Shown in pieces: positions 55,501 to 64,000 of a DNA stretch of 64,000 nucleotides. The position numbers were made by a program, and so were the translations under genes. This DNA comes from Marinilabilia salmonicolor (GTDB lineage: Bacteria > Bacteroidota > Bacteroidia > Bacteroidales > Marinilabiliaceae). The stretch lies in NCBI RefSeq assembly GCF_003003035.1, contig NZ_PVTS01000013.1, positions 92,006-156,005 on the forward strand, read 5' to 3'. Every line of letters begins with the position of its first letter. Position 1 is the first letter of the stretch. A model generated the notes under the pieces. It was not told the origin of the DNA, did no database searches, and saw only the letters and a list, made by a program, of their open reading frames with translations.

Positions 55501-58500
55501 ACGGATCCCAAACTTTTACCTTTGTATATACTTATACCAATCCAATTACCGGATGCTCTAATTCGGCATCAGAAAGTACAACTTTCCATGAAGATCTGAC
55601 GGACAATATTGATTTCCGGTATCAGGATGCTACCGGTTGGCATACCTTTCCTGCTACAGGAAATCTGATTCTTTGTCAGGATGATGCCTCTATTAATCTT
55701 GAAGGATTCTTTATTGATACAGGAGTTGCCATTGGTGGCGGTGACTTTTCCGGTAATGGCGTGGATGATGCTACTGCTGATGATGGCCTGGCAATTTTTG
55801 ATCCGGCAGTAGCCGGCAACGGGACTCATACCATTACGTTCGATTATACCGATATTAATGGATGTTCGGGAAGTGTAAGTTACAATATACAAATTGGAAC
55901 AAATCTTCAATTTAGTAGTAATCTTGTTGATACTTATTGTATTAGTGATAATTCTACTTATACCATTTATGGAGAACCGGTAGATGGAACATTGCCTGAT
56001 GGTGGAACTATTAATCTTTACCGGACAACTTTGCCGTTGGATGGCACAGAAACTGCTATAAGTACGGTAACCAGTACAACAGCCAACCCTGAAATGGATT
56101 TTGTTCCCTCGAACCTGGGAGCAACTGATGAAAACTATGTGTTTGAGTATAGTTATGATTACAATGGTTGTGAAAATATTATAACCCATGAAATTCTTAT
56201 CCCGGCTGAACTGGATGCTTCATTTACCAGTCCTCAAACTGAATTTTGTATAAACGATTCCCCCGTTCTCTTTACACCCACGCAGCCAGGTGGTAACTAT
56301 TCAGGAAATGGTGTGTCGGGTGACAGTTTTGATCCCTCTCTTGCCGGACAAGGGGTACATGATATTACCTATTCCATAAATACCGGTGGTTGTTATTCTG
56401 AATCAACTATTTCGTTAACGGTTTATGATCCTCCGATTGCTATTGTTTTGGCTGATAATGAATTTTGCCAGAATGATGCTACCCTTTATCCGCTACAGAC
56501 CAACAATCTTGTATTGTCAAGTGGAGTTTATGATGCTGATGCCGGATTTGAAAGTGCAGAATATACTTTTTCTGCACCGAATGAGTGCCTGTTTACTGTG
56601 GACGGCGCTGGTAACCGTACTTATTTTCAAACAAATACTACTCCTGTAGGTGATGGAGATGCACCCATTTATTTTGATCCTACATTAGCACCTGTTGGTA
56701 CATTTGATATTACTTTAGTTTTTGATAATACCGCTGCCGGACAATGTGAAAAGACTGAGACTTTTGAAGTAACAGTTATAGAGACTCCTTCAGTTAACTT
56801 CGGAACTACTGATCCTCTTGAATTCTGCCAAAACAGTTCTCCTGTTATTTTTGAAGGCCGATATGCTGGTGGTGGTGCGACTGGTTTAGGTTATTTCATG
56901 CTCGGAAGCCCGGGCAACCCTACTGCTCCTGGAATTGACAATGAAGTTGATGGTGCCGGAACTGATAACAACGGTCGTGCAGAGTTCGATCCATCACTGG
57001 TTGCTGCATCCTCGGCAGAACAGATTACTTATGTTTATGAGCAAAACGGATGTACTTCCACCCGTACCAAAGAATTTAACATACGTTCGGCACCAACTGT
57101 CTTTGACGTAACTCCGGCTACACCTAACGGAGGAATTTATTGTTTTGGAAGTGATGCAACTATAGGTTTGAGTTCTTCAGAAGAAGATGTGTTTTATGAA
57201 TTGTTAAGAGATGGGACTGTTGTAGATGATTATACTGGTTTAGCGTCGGAAACTTCTTTTACTTTTCCGGCGGTAACCGAAGAAGGTACGTATACTGTGC
57301 GTGCTGAATTACCTGCTACTGCGGATGCCTGCACCTCCATGATGAACGGCTCCGTCGAAGTTCGCGAAAACAAAGTAACTGCAGTTGTTGACTATACCAT
57401 TAACCCCACCTGCAATGGGGCACTTGACGGAGAAATCCATGTTTCCGCTTCCAGTCTTTCTTCTGATTTTACTTATACCCTTGCCGAGGATGATGGAACA
57501 GGAACTTTTACTGATATTGCTACCAGTAACACCGGTGAATTTACCGGTTTGGGAGGTGGTATTTATGAGATTACTATAGTTGATGGGTACGGATGTCCTC
57601 TTGCTGAAGCCTTAAGCACAGTTACGTTGACTGAACCTAATGCAATTGCATTAACGCCAAGTAATGTAAATGATGTCACCTGCTATGGTTGGAATGATGG
57701 TTCTTTTAGAATTGCTGCAACCGGCGGTAAATCAGGAAGCTATGAGTTTAGTTTGAATGGAACACCATGGGTAACCAACGGTTCCTCCCAATATACCTTT
57801 ACCAATTTATATGCAGGTACCTACGATGTGCAGGTGCGTGATGCCGGTAACCCTTCATGTGTTCAGACACTTGCAGCTGGTAATGAGGTTGATATTGATG
57901 AACCGAATGGACCGGTTACTATAGCCAGCAGCAGTAGTGTGACTAACGTTGATTGTACCACTCCTGGCGAGATACAAGTCGAGGGTGACCAAGCAGGGTA
58001 TTCTGGCGCCTTTAATTATGTTTTATACAGAGAGGCCTCCCCGGGTAACTGGGTGCAGGTAGATGATGATAATCAGCCGGATGGTACCCCTGCAGTGTTC
58101 CCCATAACCATTGGCGGAGATTATCGGGTAGATATCTTTGGTGAGAATAACTGCTCAACATCAGGCTATTACAATGTTAAGGCCCCGGCCAGTAAACCTG
58201 TCGTTAATTTGGAGGCTATTACCAATGAATCTACTCCGGGTGCAGGAGATGGTAGTATTGAAATCGGCATTACCGGTGGGGTTGCTCCTTTTATAATCGA
58301 CTGGACAGGCACGGGTGTTACCGATGGAGTGACGCTTCAATCGAATTTATCAGCCGGAACTTACTCTGTTAGAGTAACTGATGCCAATGGTTGTTTTGAC
58401 GAATTGCTCAATTTGGATGTTGATGACAATGATGCCCTTGGTTTAACTGTCTTATCCAAAAATCCTGGTCCATGCTTCGGCAACAACAATGGCGAAATCA

Positions 58501-61500
58501 GTCTGACTGCCACAGGTGGTGTACTGCCTTATGCACCTATTACACTGACCAACAGTAGTGGTGATGTGATTACTCCTTCTAGCTCCGGAGATACTTATGC
58601 CAACTACACCGGGTTGGTGGCTGGAAATTACACTGCCACAGTGGTTGATGGTCAGCCGCTTAGTTATTCTGAAAATATTACACTTTCCCAAGATCCTGAA
58701 TTGATCCTCTCCTTTACCAAAAACTCAGATGCTGAGTGTTTTGGGGGTAATGGTGAGATAACTTTTAGTGCAACCGGTGGAACCGGAGTAGGTAGTTATG
58801 AGTTTACAGTTATACCTCAAACTGGAACACCTGATACTTATGCTGCTGGTCAAAGTAATCTTCCATTATCAGCCGATACTTACGAACTTCAGGTTCGCGA
58901 CGCTGACGGTTGCTACGACAACCACTTCTTTGAAATCACTGAACCCAATGAGCTTACTGTCAATGTGGAAGATATTCAGCATGTGAAATGTAATGCTGGC
59001 AATGATGGAGAAATAACTGTTTCAGTAAATGGGCGACCTGGTGGGACAACCTTTGATTATGTCTGGGAGTATAATGATGGTGTTTCTGGTTGGAATCTGC
59101 ATAGTAGTGTTACCGGAACTTCTTCCAATACCATAACTTCACTTTTTGCAGGAACCTATCGTGTTTCTGTGAGAGAATCCGGAACGACTTGTCCATTAAG
59201 TGTTTCTGGTAACATTGGTGTGGATGAACCTATGCAGCTTGACTTACAAGTTGAAAATACAACACATGTTACCACTTGTAACGGAGAAAGTACCGGAAGT
59301 GTGCGTCTGTCTGTCACTGGTGGCACCGGACTTTACATAATAAACTACGGCACAGTCTCAGATTCATGGGATGGTCTGAACGATTACACGGTTACAGGAC
59401 TTTCAGCCGGTTCTTATACTTTTGAGGTGGTTGATGACAACGGATGCTCATCTACTGAAAGTGTGACCATTACAGAACCAGATCCATTTTCTGTAAGCGT
59501 TACCGATTACGGTATCGAATGTGAGGATCTGACCAGCGGTTACGTAAACTTCGATGTTTCAGGTGGTTTGGATGATGGCGCCGGTAATTATACCTACCAT
59601 GTGCGTGTGGTTCGGCAGGAAAATAATCAGGTTTATATTAGCAATGATGTTACTGTGGCTGCACAGCCGGAAACAATTTCAAGTGATGCTCTCATTGCTG
59701 GAGCTGACAAATTAATCGAAGGCACTTACACCCTTCAGGTTTACGATGCCAATTCTTCTGATCCTTCAAACTGTATGTTTGAAACTCAGTTTTCATTAGA
59801 GAATATCACCATCGAAGATACATTAGTTCATCCTACGTGCAGTGGCCTGGACAATGGAAGTATCGATATCACTGTTAGCGGAGGATCAGGTGTATATAAT
59901 TATACTTGGTACGACGGTTCGATTGCTCCTGGAAATGAATTGTCATCCATTACTAATGAAATAATAGACCTTTCACCGGGTACTTATTTTGTAGAGGTAG
60001 AAGATGATAATGAAGGTTGTGTTATTACCCGAGATTATACCATAGCTTATACCAATACGTTAGCTGTCGCTGTTTCTAAAACAGATGTCAGCTGTTTCAA
60101 CAGCACTGATGGTAGTGTAACTGCTACTGCATCAGGAGGCGTTGCTCCTTATGATTATATCTGGGAAAAATACAATACTACAACAAGTGCATGGGAAACC
60201 CTGATGAACAGTCAGACACTTGATCCTGTAGGAATTGGTGATTACCGCGTGACTGTGACTGATGCTAATGGTTGTACCATAGCAGCTGATCCATCAACAA
60301 CTGTAACAGTTGGTCGTCCAGATGATTTTACTATTGATAGTCATGCAGTTAATAATCATGTTTCCTGTAATGGTGGAAGTGATGCTAGTTTTACAATAAT
60401 TCCTGATCCTGATCCTGTGGTTTCAGGAAGGAACTTTGAATATAGTATTGATGGCGGCACCACCTGGCAAATCAACGAAACTTTCTCCGGTTTATCTGCC
60501 GGCGGTTACCAGGTTTCTATGCGCGAACGTGATTCGGCTCAACCTTATTGTACCAAGTATGATATTGAAAGTGTTGTAATTACAGAGCCTTCGGCGTTGG
60601 TTGTTGATTTGGTAAATATTGTTCCTGTTGATTGTAAAGGAAACAGTACCGGTTCTATTGAAGTTGAAGTTCCGTCAGGAAGTGGCACATCACCCTATAC
60701 TTATCAATGGTATCGGGTTACTGGTAGTGGTAATATAAGTATTTCTCCTTCGCTGCCTGCAACTCCGTATCTTGCTGAGGGTCTTAGCGCCGGCGATTAC
60801 CGGGTTCGTGTGACTGATGACAATGGTTGTGTGGTATGGTCAATGATTTATGAAGTGACCGAGCCCTTGACTTCTCCAACCATCACTGTGGAAAGCGTGA
60901 TCAATGTTTCTGCTGCTGCTGGTAACGATGGAAGTATCGAAGTCAGTGTAACCGGCGGAACAGGTGTTTACTCCTTCGATTGGGAAGAAGTGGATGGAAC
61001 TGGTGCTCTGATTGATGATCTCAGTACACACCCTGATGATAATTCCAATGTTATTGATGGCTTATCAGCCGGAAATTATAGGGTGAATGTATTGGATGGC
61101 AATAGCTGTCCTGTTAGTCAAATCGTTACAATAACAGAGCCGGGTGCCTTATTGCAATTAAATGCATCAAGTGTTTCTCCTCAACCGTGTAATGACGCTG
61201 TAAATGGAGAAATTCAATTAGTCGCTACCGGAGGTCAGGCGCCTTATACCTTCACACTTACACGTCAGCCGGGTACAGCTATTGCTGCGTCCAGTATATC
61301 AGGAGGTTTTGCCTATTACGACAATCTCGAACCGGGTTATTACAACGCTCAGGTCGAGGACGACAACGGTGTGGTTGAAACAATTACCAATATTCATCTG
61401 ACTGTTCCTGATCCTGTCGCGCTGACAGTGACCAAGGATAATGATGCTACTTGTTATGGAAACAGCGATGGACAGATCACTATTCAGGTTACGGGGGGAA

Positions 61501-64000
61501 CGCCTTTTGCAGGAGATCCATTGGATGCTTCCATTCCTGATGTAGATTACTATTCTTATACCATCACTCCCCAAAACGGATCTGCAATAAACGGATTTGT
61601 TGAAGATGATGGCACAGGCAACTTTGTATTAGTGAATAATACTTTACCTGCTGATGATTATGAAATCGTAGTCGCTGATGCAAACTACTGTAGTGATTTA
61701 GATGCTTTTACGATTAATCAGCCGAACGAGTTGACCATTGATTTGACAGGAAAACAGGATGTTACCTGTTTTGATGGCAATGATGGTTCGCTTTCTGTGA
61801 AAATTAACGGTCGTCCTGCAGGTACTTCTTTTACTTATATTTGGGAAATTGACGCAGACAAAAATGGTACCTGGGCTGCTTACCCTGCAACTACAGGCAC
61901 CTTAACCAATCTTGAGTCCGGGTATTACAGAGTTACTGCTGAAGAGGCATTAACCAATTGTCCGGTTCCTCCATTAACAATAGAAATAGATGAGCCCGCT
62001 GAAGTCGTGCTGACTCAGGTGGCTAAAAACAATGTGACCACTTGTAATGGAGATAACTCAGGAAGCGTACGTTTTTCTGTAGTCGGTGGTACTGCACCTT
62101 ACACTATTAAGTATGGTACCGTTGAAACTTCATGGGATGGTACCGGAGATTTCACTGCCACAGGTCTTACCGCTGGTTTCTATGACTTTGAAGTCTTTGA
62201 TGCCAATGGTTGCAGTGATGATATTCCGAATGTGGAAATTACAGAACCTGCTCCCTTACAAGTAACCAATTTTGATTACGGTATTCTGTGTGATCAGCTG
62301 ACCAGTGGCTGGCTCATTTTTGATGTTGCCGGTGGTGTGGACGATGGAGGTTTCAGATATGATGTTCGTCTGATACGTCAGGAGAACAATCAGGAATATT
62401 ACAACAATATTGAAACAACTTCCCCGGTAAATATTACCAACCTGATCGAAGGAACTTACACCCTGGAGGTTTTCGATGCCAACTCCACAGCTTCTGATGG
62501 TTGTTTGTTTACTTATGATTTTTCATTAGAAAATATTTCTATTGATGCGACTGTGATTCAGCCAACTTGCAGTGGTCAGGACAATGGAAGTATCGATATT
62601 ACTGTCACTGGTGGCTCAGGAAGTTATACATACAATTGGTCTGATGGTTCAGGATCTTTTACTTCCACCGATGAAGATATTTCAAATCTGGCACCGGAGA
62701 CTTATACCTTAGTGTTGACAGATGCCGTTCATGGATGTAGCGTACTTCCGGAACCAGAGTTTGATCTTAATTATACCAATACCCTTTCCGTTGATGCTTC
62801 AGCCTCTGATGCAAGTTGCTATAATGCAGCAGATGGCAGCGTTACTGCTACTGCAACAGGTGGTTTAGCTCCTTATGATTATATATGGGAGAAATACAAT
62901 TCAACTTCAGGACTATGGGAGCCATTGGCGAATCGCCAAACCATTGATCCTGCAGGACTTGGAATCTACATGGTTACTGTTGTTGATGCTAATGGATGTG
63001 AAGTAGCTACGGAAAATGATCCAACCAGTGTTGATGTATTAACAGTTGGGCAGCCGGATGATTTTAGTTTTTCAATTGTCGATCCTGTTGCCGATATTAC
63101 GAATGTCACCTGCAATGGAGGCAACGATGGTAGGTTTGAGGTAACTCCCAGTCGGGCAGACAACTTCGAGTACAGCATTGATGGTGGAGCCACCTGGCAA
63201 ATCAGCCCGGTATTTGACAATCTCGCCGCCGGAGTGTATGCTGTTTCCATGCGCGACCTTGATACCAGTGCGCCTTATTGTACCAAGTTAGATATCGATA
63301 ATGTTGAAATCACCCAGCCCGATCCGATGGTGATTGCTCTGGATAATCTTGAAGACGTTGATTGTCATGGAACAGCTACGGGATCTCTGATTGAGGTAAG
63401 TGTGGGCGGTGGAACTCCCAATATGACCAGTGGAACACCGGTTTATACTTATCAATGGTATCGTGTTGAAAGTGGTGTGAATGATATTTTGGTAGGAGAA
63501 AACACTAATGTTTTAGCTGATCGTCCCGCCGGAGATTACCGTGTGCGCATTTTCGATGATAATATTTGTGATCTTTGGTCGGATATTTATACTATTTCCG
63601 AACCGGCAACTGCTCCGGCCATTACCATTGAAAATGAAGTGCATCCAAGTGCACCGGGTGCTTCTGATGGTACCATTACCATCAGTATTTCAGGGGGCAC
63701 CTCTCCATACAGCATTGCATGGGTAAATGCTGCAGGCGTTAGTTATGGAACAGATGCTTCCATCTCTGGCCTTGTGCAGGATAGTTATACAGTCACCGTT
63801 ACAGACGCTAATAACTGTCAGGTAGATGAAACTATTACTTTGGCGGATCCAGGCACAGCGCTTAATCTGACGATTGAAGAACAAACTCCTCCTGGTCCTT
63901 GCAACGTATCCACCCCAGCAAAACCTTATTCCTGGAGTAATTTTTTATCAATAAATTGCGGCAAAAGTTCTTTGAAATTTTCGGCAGGTGTGATGTGGAT
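52521..64000 (+). CDS. Giant SprB-repeat adhesin, 3' end beyond the window
   Basis: A single frame without a stop runs from ATG 52521 through the last base, at least 3,826 codons; I read every line in this frame. Residues 1-39 are a signal peptide with a long n-region and a hydrophobic core (SLLLFVGLFVFGGFV, cleavage near NAQ). Residues about 45-1620 are Ig/PKD-like modules of 80-90 residues (for example PVCEGGSHTIQLSDSEVGV, FCVGENVTINVSNSETGVSY). From about 1620 onward come SprB-type repeats with the pattern C-x-G-x-x-x-G-x-I, GG-x-x-P-Y and Y-x-V-x-V-x-D-x-N-G-C. Residues 1986-2889 and 2890-3793 are two copies of a 904-residue super-repeat. Such proteins are secreted by the type IX system and act in surface adhesion or gliding; the needed C-terminal domain is not in view. 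Confidence 0.9.
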   Translation, partial: MNKGLQGKRNSIINNSLKSLLLFVGLFVFGGFVHNLNAQTYINVSLTTCGGSFLTGDQLMDAGGVPDGHRSGGTWIDDDGLTFSDYGANPLITGFDESVGSYSILWQRTPSKIYSFNISVPSTAVSYSLLNESGNSSDVISSGAIQDFEVTPTNGSSIVFYETVMPDGTPSVVQSGSSSTFSYNVPATGVYQIHAVITDPGGCVVMTDPIEISQGTLQLRVEGGQSICDGTYGYNLFVRPYDPDLNYAWEYDDGSGWTVIAPSSPYDATTVTGPGDYRAFVYTGNYGNRQHTSEIVTVQNYSLPEVTIDPSGFAALCDATAGVTLEGRMATSHSEPVTYEWTRNDIPYSTGDLNASPYTNSSTVYSTASYDFRVYETNNPLCYRSATEDVTVVTPMATMEAENMGGCGPVEPSFLVEIIGQPGDSWDVTISDGSGGTATASLNDPDNDGATSASIPWGAVINTSTTFSLNAVSTSACNITDFSNPVLFEINNYPLIYDVSGIGCAGTNIQIDLSDSEGDVDYELYGPSGTVIATQNGTGNPISFNVSAAAAGDYEIRGVRGTCTEWMNGTITVANTPVDKTVNLIGSQCSGDTHTIRVLASEDGVYYSLYLDDGTLVQSPRTIAGGGDLDFSGVDIAGTYEVLAERGSCSRIVGSPVRIFKTPDMQNIVDTEGCEGTPLTVALDGSENNFDYRLFDNINGTGTNIQTRTGDGNPITFSSSISAGGTYSIIASNPLSPGGACTTDLGDIVIYETPDLTYTLSTTTVGPVCEGGSHTIQLSDSEVGVLYRLYRDDFTGSPVTSVWGDGNDVNFPVPQSVAGTYLVAAVNNNCEYPLTGQQVVISETPDDFDVTGGPFCVGENVTINVSNSETGVSYLLYRDGSPYAGSELSGTTGSPIQFSAAYPEGNYTVVAELNGCMTPMNGSVDVNPIPVVSIAPFPDHYCSGAGDQTIYGNPTGANTDNSWLVQGLGNPSWFTNHDGSSATFNVDDALLNVNGSQTFTFVYTYTNPITGCSNSASESTTFHEDLTDNIDFRYQDATGWHTFPATGNLILCQDDASINLEGFFIDTGVAIGGGDFSGNGVDDATADDGLAIFDPAVAGNGTHTITFDYTDINGCSGSVSYNIQIGTNLQFSSNLVDTYCISDNSTYTIYGEPVDGTLPDGGTINLYRTTLPLDGTETAISTVTSTTANPEMDFVPSNLGATDENYVFEYSYDYNGCENIITHEILIPAELDASFTSPQTEFCINDSPVLFTPTQPGGNYSGNGVSGDSFDPSLAGQGVHDITYSINTGGCYSESTISLTVYDPPIAIVLADNEFCQNDATLYPLQTNNLVLSSGVYDADAGFESAEYTFSAPNECLFTVDGAGNRTYFQTNTTPVGDGDAPIYFDPTLAPVGTFDITLVFDNTAAGQCEKTETFEVTVIETPSVNFGTTDPLEFCQNSSPVIFEGRYAGGGATGLGYFMLGSPGNPTAPGIDNEVDGAGTDNNGRAEFDPSLVAASSAEQITYVYEQNGCTSTRTKEFNIRSAPTVFDVTPATPNGGIYCFGSDATIGLSSSEEDVFYELLRDGTVVDDYTGLASETSFTFPAVTEEGTYTVRAELPATADACTSMMNGSVEVRENKVTAVVDYTINPTCNGALDGEIHVSASSLSSDFTYTLAEDDGTGTFTDIATSNTGEFTGLGGGIYEITIVDGYGCPLAEALSTVTLTEPNAIALTPSNVNDVTCYGWNDGSFRIAATGGKSGSYEFSLNGTPWVTNGSSQYTFTNLYAGTYDVQVRDAGNPSCVQTLAAGNEVDIDEPNGPVTIASSSSVTNVDCTTPGEIQVEGDQAGYSGAFNYVLYREASPGNWVQVDDDNQPDGTPAVFPITIGGDYRVDIFGENNCSTSGYYNVKAPASKPVVNLEAITNESTPGAGDGSIEIGITGGVAPFIIDWTGTGVTDGVTLQSNLSAGTYSVRVTDANGCFDELLNLDVDDNDALGLTVLSKNPGPCFGNNNGEISLTATGGVLPYAPITLTNSSGDVITPSSSGDTYANYTGLVAGNYTATVVDGQPLSYSENITLSQDPELILSFTKNSDAECFGGNGEITFSATGGTGVGSYEFTVIPQTGTPDTYAAGQSNLPLSADTYELQVRDADGCYDNHFFEITEPNELTVNVEDIQHVKCNAGNDGEITVSVNGRPGGTTFDYVWEYNDGVSGWNLHSSVTGTSSNTITSLFAGTYRVSVRESGTTCPLSVSGNIGVDEPMQLDLQVENTTHVTTCNGESTGSVRLSVTGGTGLYIINYGTVSDSWDGLNDYTVTGLSAGSYTFEVVDDNGCSSTESVTITEPDPFSVSVTDYGIECEDLTSGYVNFDVSGGLDDGAGNYTYHVRVVRQENNQVYISNDVTVAAQPETISSDALIAGADKLIEGTYTLQVYDANSSDPSNCMFETQFSLENITIEDTLVHPTCSGLDNGSIDITVSGGSGVYNYTWYDGSIAPGNELSSITNEIIDLSPGTYFVEVEDDNEGCVITRDYTIAYTNTLAVAVSKTDVSCFNSTDGSVTATASGGVAPYDYIWEKYNTTTSAWETLMNSQTLDPVGIGDYRVTVTDANGCTIAADPSTTVTVGRPDDFTIDSHAVNNHVSCNGGSDASFTIIPDPDPVVSGRNFEYSIDGGTTWQINETFSGLSAGGYQVSMRERDSAQPYCTKYDIESVVITEPSALVVDLVNIVPVDCKGNSTGSIEVEVPSGSGTSPYTYQWYRVTGSGNISISPSLPATPYLAEGLSAGDYRVRVTDDNGCVVWSMIYEVTEPLTSPTITVESVINVSAAAGNDGSIEVSVTGGTGVYSFDWEEVDGTGALIDDLSTHPDDNSNVIDGLSAGNYRVNVLDGNSCPVSQIVTITEPGALLQLNASSVSPQPCNDAVNGEIQLVATGGQAPYTFTLTRQPGTAIAASSISGGFAYYDNLEPGYYNAQVEDDNGVVETITNIHLTVPDPVALTVTKDNDATCYGNSDGQITIQVTGGTPFAGDPLDASIPDVDYYSYTITPQNGSAINGFVEDDGTGNFVLVNNTLPADDYEIVVADANYCSDLDAFTINQPNELTIDLTGKQDVTCFDGNDGSLSVKINGRPAGTSFTYIWEIDADKNGTWAAYPATTGTLTNLESGYYRVTAEEALTNCPVPPLTIEIDEPAEVVLTQVAKNNVTTCNGDNSGSVRFSVVGGTAPYTIKYGTVETSWDGTGDFTATGLTAGFYDFEVFDANGCSDDIPNVEITEPAPLQVTNFDYGILCDQLTSGWLIFDVAGGVDDGGFRYDVRLIRQENNQEYYNNIETTSPVNITNLIEGTYTLEVFDANSTASDGCLFTYDFSLENISIDATVIQPTCSGQDNGSIDITVTGGSGSYTYNWSDGSGSFTSTDEDISNLAPETYTLVLTDAVHGCSVLPEPEFDLNYTNTLSVDASASDASCYNAADGSVTATATGGLAPYDYIWEKYNSTSGLWEPLANRQTIDPAGLGIYMVTVVDANGCEVATENDPTSVDVLTVGQPDDFSFSIVDPVADITNVTCNGGNDGRFEVTPSRADNFEYSIDGGATWQISPVFDNLAAGVYAVSMRDLDTSAPYCTKLDIDNVEITQPDPMVIALDNLEDVDCHGTATGSLIEVSVGGGTPNMTSGTPVYTYQWYRVESGVNDILVGENTNVLADRPAGDYRVRIFDDNICDLWSDIYTISEPATAPAITIENEVHPSAPGASDGTITISISGGTSPYSIAWVNAAGVSYGTDASISGLVQDSYTVTVTDANNCQVDETITLADPGTALNLTIEEQTPPGPCNVSTPAKPYSWSNFLSINCGKSSLKFSAGVMW
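58476..63899 (+). repeat. Two diverged 2,712-bp (904-codon) super-repeats inside the adhesin gene
   Basis: Equivalent Cys codons in the first module lie at 58476, 61188 and 63900, an exact spacing of 2,712 bp. Within the units the order of modules is the same: NELTVNVEDIQ vs NELTIDLTGKQ, VTTCNGESTGSVRLSV vs VTTCNGDNSGSVRFSV, VRQENNQVY vs IRQENNQEY, CSGLDNGSIDITV vs CSGQDNGSIDITV, DYIWEKYNTTTSAWE vs DYIWEKYNSTSGLWE. The copies are clearly diverged, so the duplication is old. Confidence 0.85.
63926..64000 (-). CDS. Possible C-terminus of a - strand gene at the window edge
   Basis: Read on the - strand, the last 75 bases give a protein-like tail, HITPAENFKELLPQFIDK followed by KLLQE and a TAA stop (63926-63928). 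The + strand frame over the same bases loses the SprB repeat pattern. This may be the end of another gene joined here by rearrangement or by a misassembly; the evidence is only 24 codons. Confidence 0.25.
   Translation of the reverse strand: MHITPAENFKELLPQFIDKKLLQE

Noticed and set aside
55569..56189. 206-residue - strand frame inside the adhesin region
   Set aside because: It is an antisense shadow of the repeat-rich coding strand, with low-complexity Ile/Ser/Thr content and no family match.
52521..63900. Adhesin locus as a set of small broken genes
   Set aside because: Only short complete ORFs end inside this region because the real frame has no stop before the window edge; reading every line in one frame showed no stop or shift.

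Overview
The window looks like a chromosomal segment of a free-living Bacteroidota, most likely order Marinilabiliales/Bacteroidales. The reasons are the paired SusC/SusD proteins, TonB-dependent receptors with an N-terminal carboxypeptidase-regulatory domain, lipoproteins with acidic residues after the lipobox Cys, an OstA-like protein, a TonB receptor/DUF4249 pair, a giant SprB-repeat adhesin, starts with little or no Shine-Dalgarno sequence, and many palindromic intergenic repeats typical of the phylum. I see no rRNA, tRNA or CRISPR array.

Layout. (1) 0.1-2.7 kb: OstA-like envelope protein, a DUF2795 small protein and a PduO-type cobalamin adenosyltransferase. (2) 3.6-13.2 kb: a sugar locus on the + strand: a NUDIX-type regulator with a degenerate Nudix box, a GPH-family sugar symporter, a GH94 cellobiose phosphorylase-like enzyme and a SusC/SusD pair, closed by a GNRA-loop terminator. 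This suggests import of a short beta-glucan followed by intracellular phosphorolysis. (3) 13.3-18.6 kb, - strand: TonB siderophore receptor, PepSY membrane protein and diflavin reductase, a probable ferric-siderophore uptake/reduction operon. (4) 19-21 kb: CstA-like peptide/pyruvate transporter overlapping tail to tail with a lycopene cyclase-domain protein. (5) 21.2-24.8 kb: cobalamin riboswitch, BtuB-like receptor and BtuG-like surface beta-propeller, i.e. B12 capture. (6) 24.9-28.5 kb: LacI regulator, OmpL47-like repeat protein and YfiR-like protein. (7) 29-34.3 kb: two paralogous surface lipoproteins duplicated together with a UUCG-loop terminator and a 21-bp (heptad) repeat array, then a repeat-dense zone with a RAYT/IS200-like transposase remnant. 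(8) 34.6-44.1 kb: gdhA, tatD, ansA, an ExbB/membrane protein/ExbD/ExbD operon and a response-regulator/PEP-synthase-like fusion. (9) 44.3-51.3 kb: beta-barrel protein, TonB receptor plus DUF4249 lipoprotein, folE, dprA and a second beta-barrel protein. (10) 52.5-64 kb: one uninterrupted frame of at least 3,826 codons that runs off the window. It encodes a secreted adhesin with Ig/PKD-like domains followed by SprB-type repeats arranged in 904-codon super-repeats.

The most notable items are the giant adhesin with its exact 2,712-bp higher-order period and an abrupt break about 100 bp before the window end; the duplicated lipoprotein/terminator/heptad-array cassette; a repeated leader that ends at the ATG of three unrelated loci, including the RAYT remnant; a MITE-like element present as two inverted copies about 49 kb apart; and the B12 riboswitch whose variable arm has been expanded by a 21-bp duplication.

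All functional calls come from reading the translated sequence and recalling family features; no database search was run.
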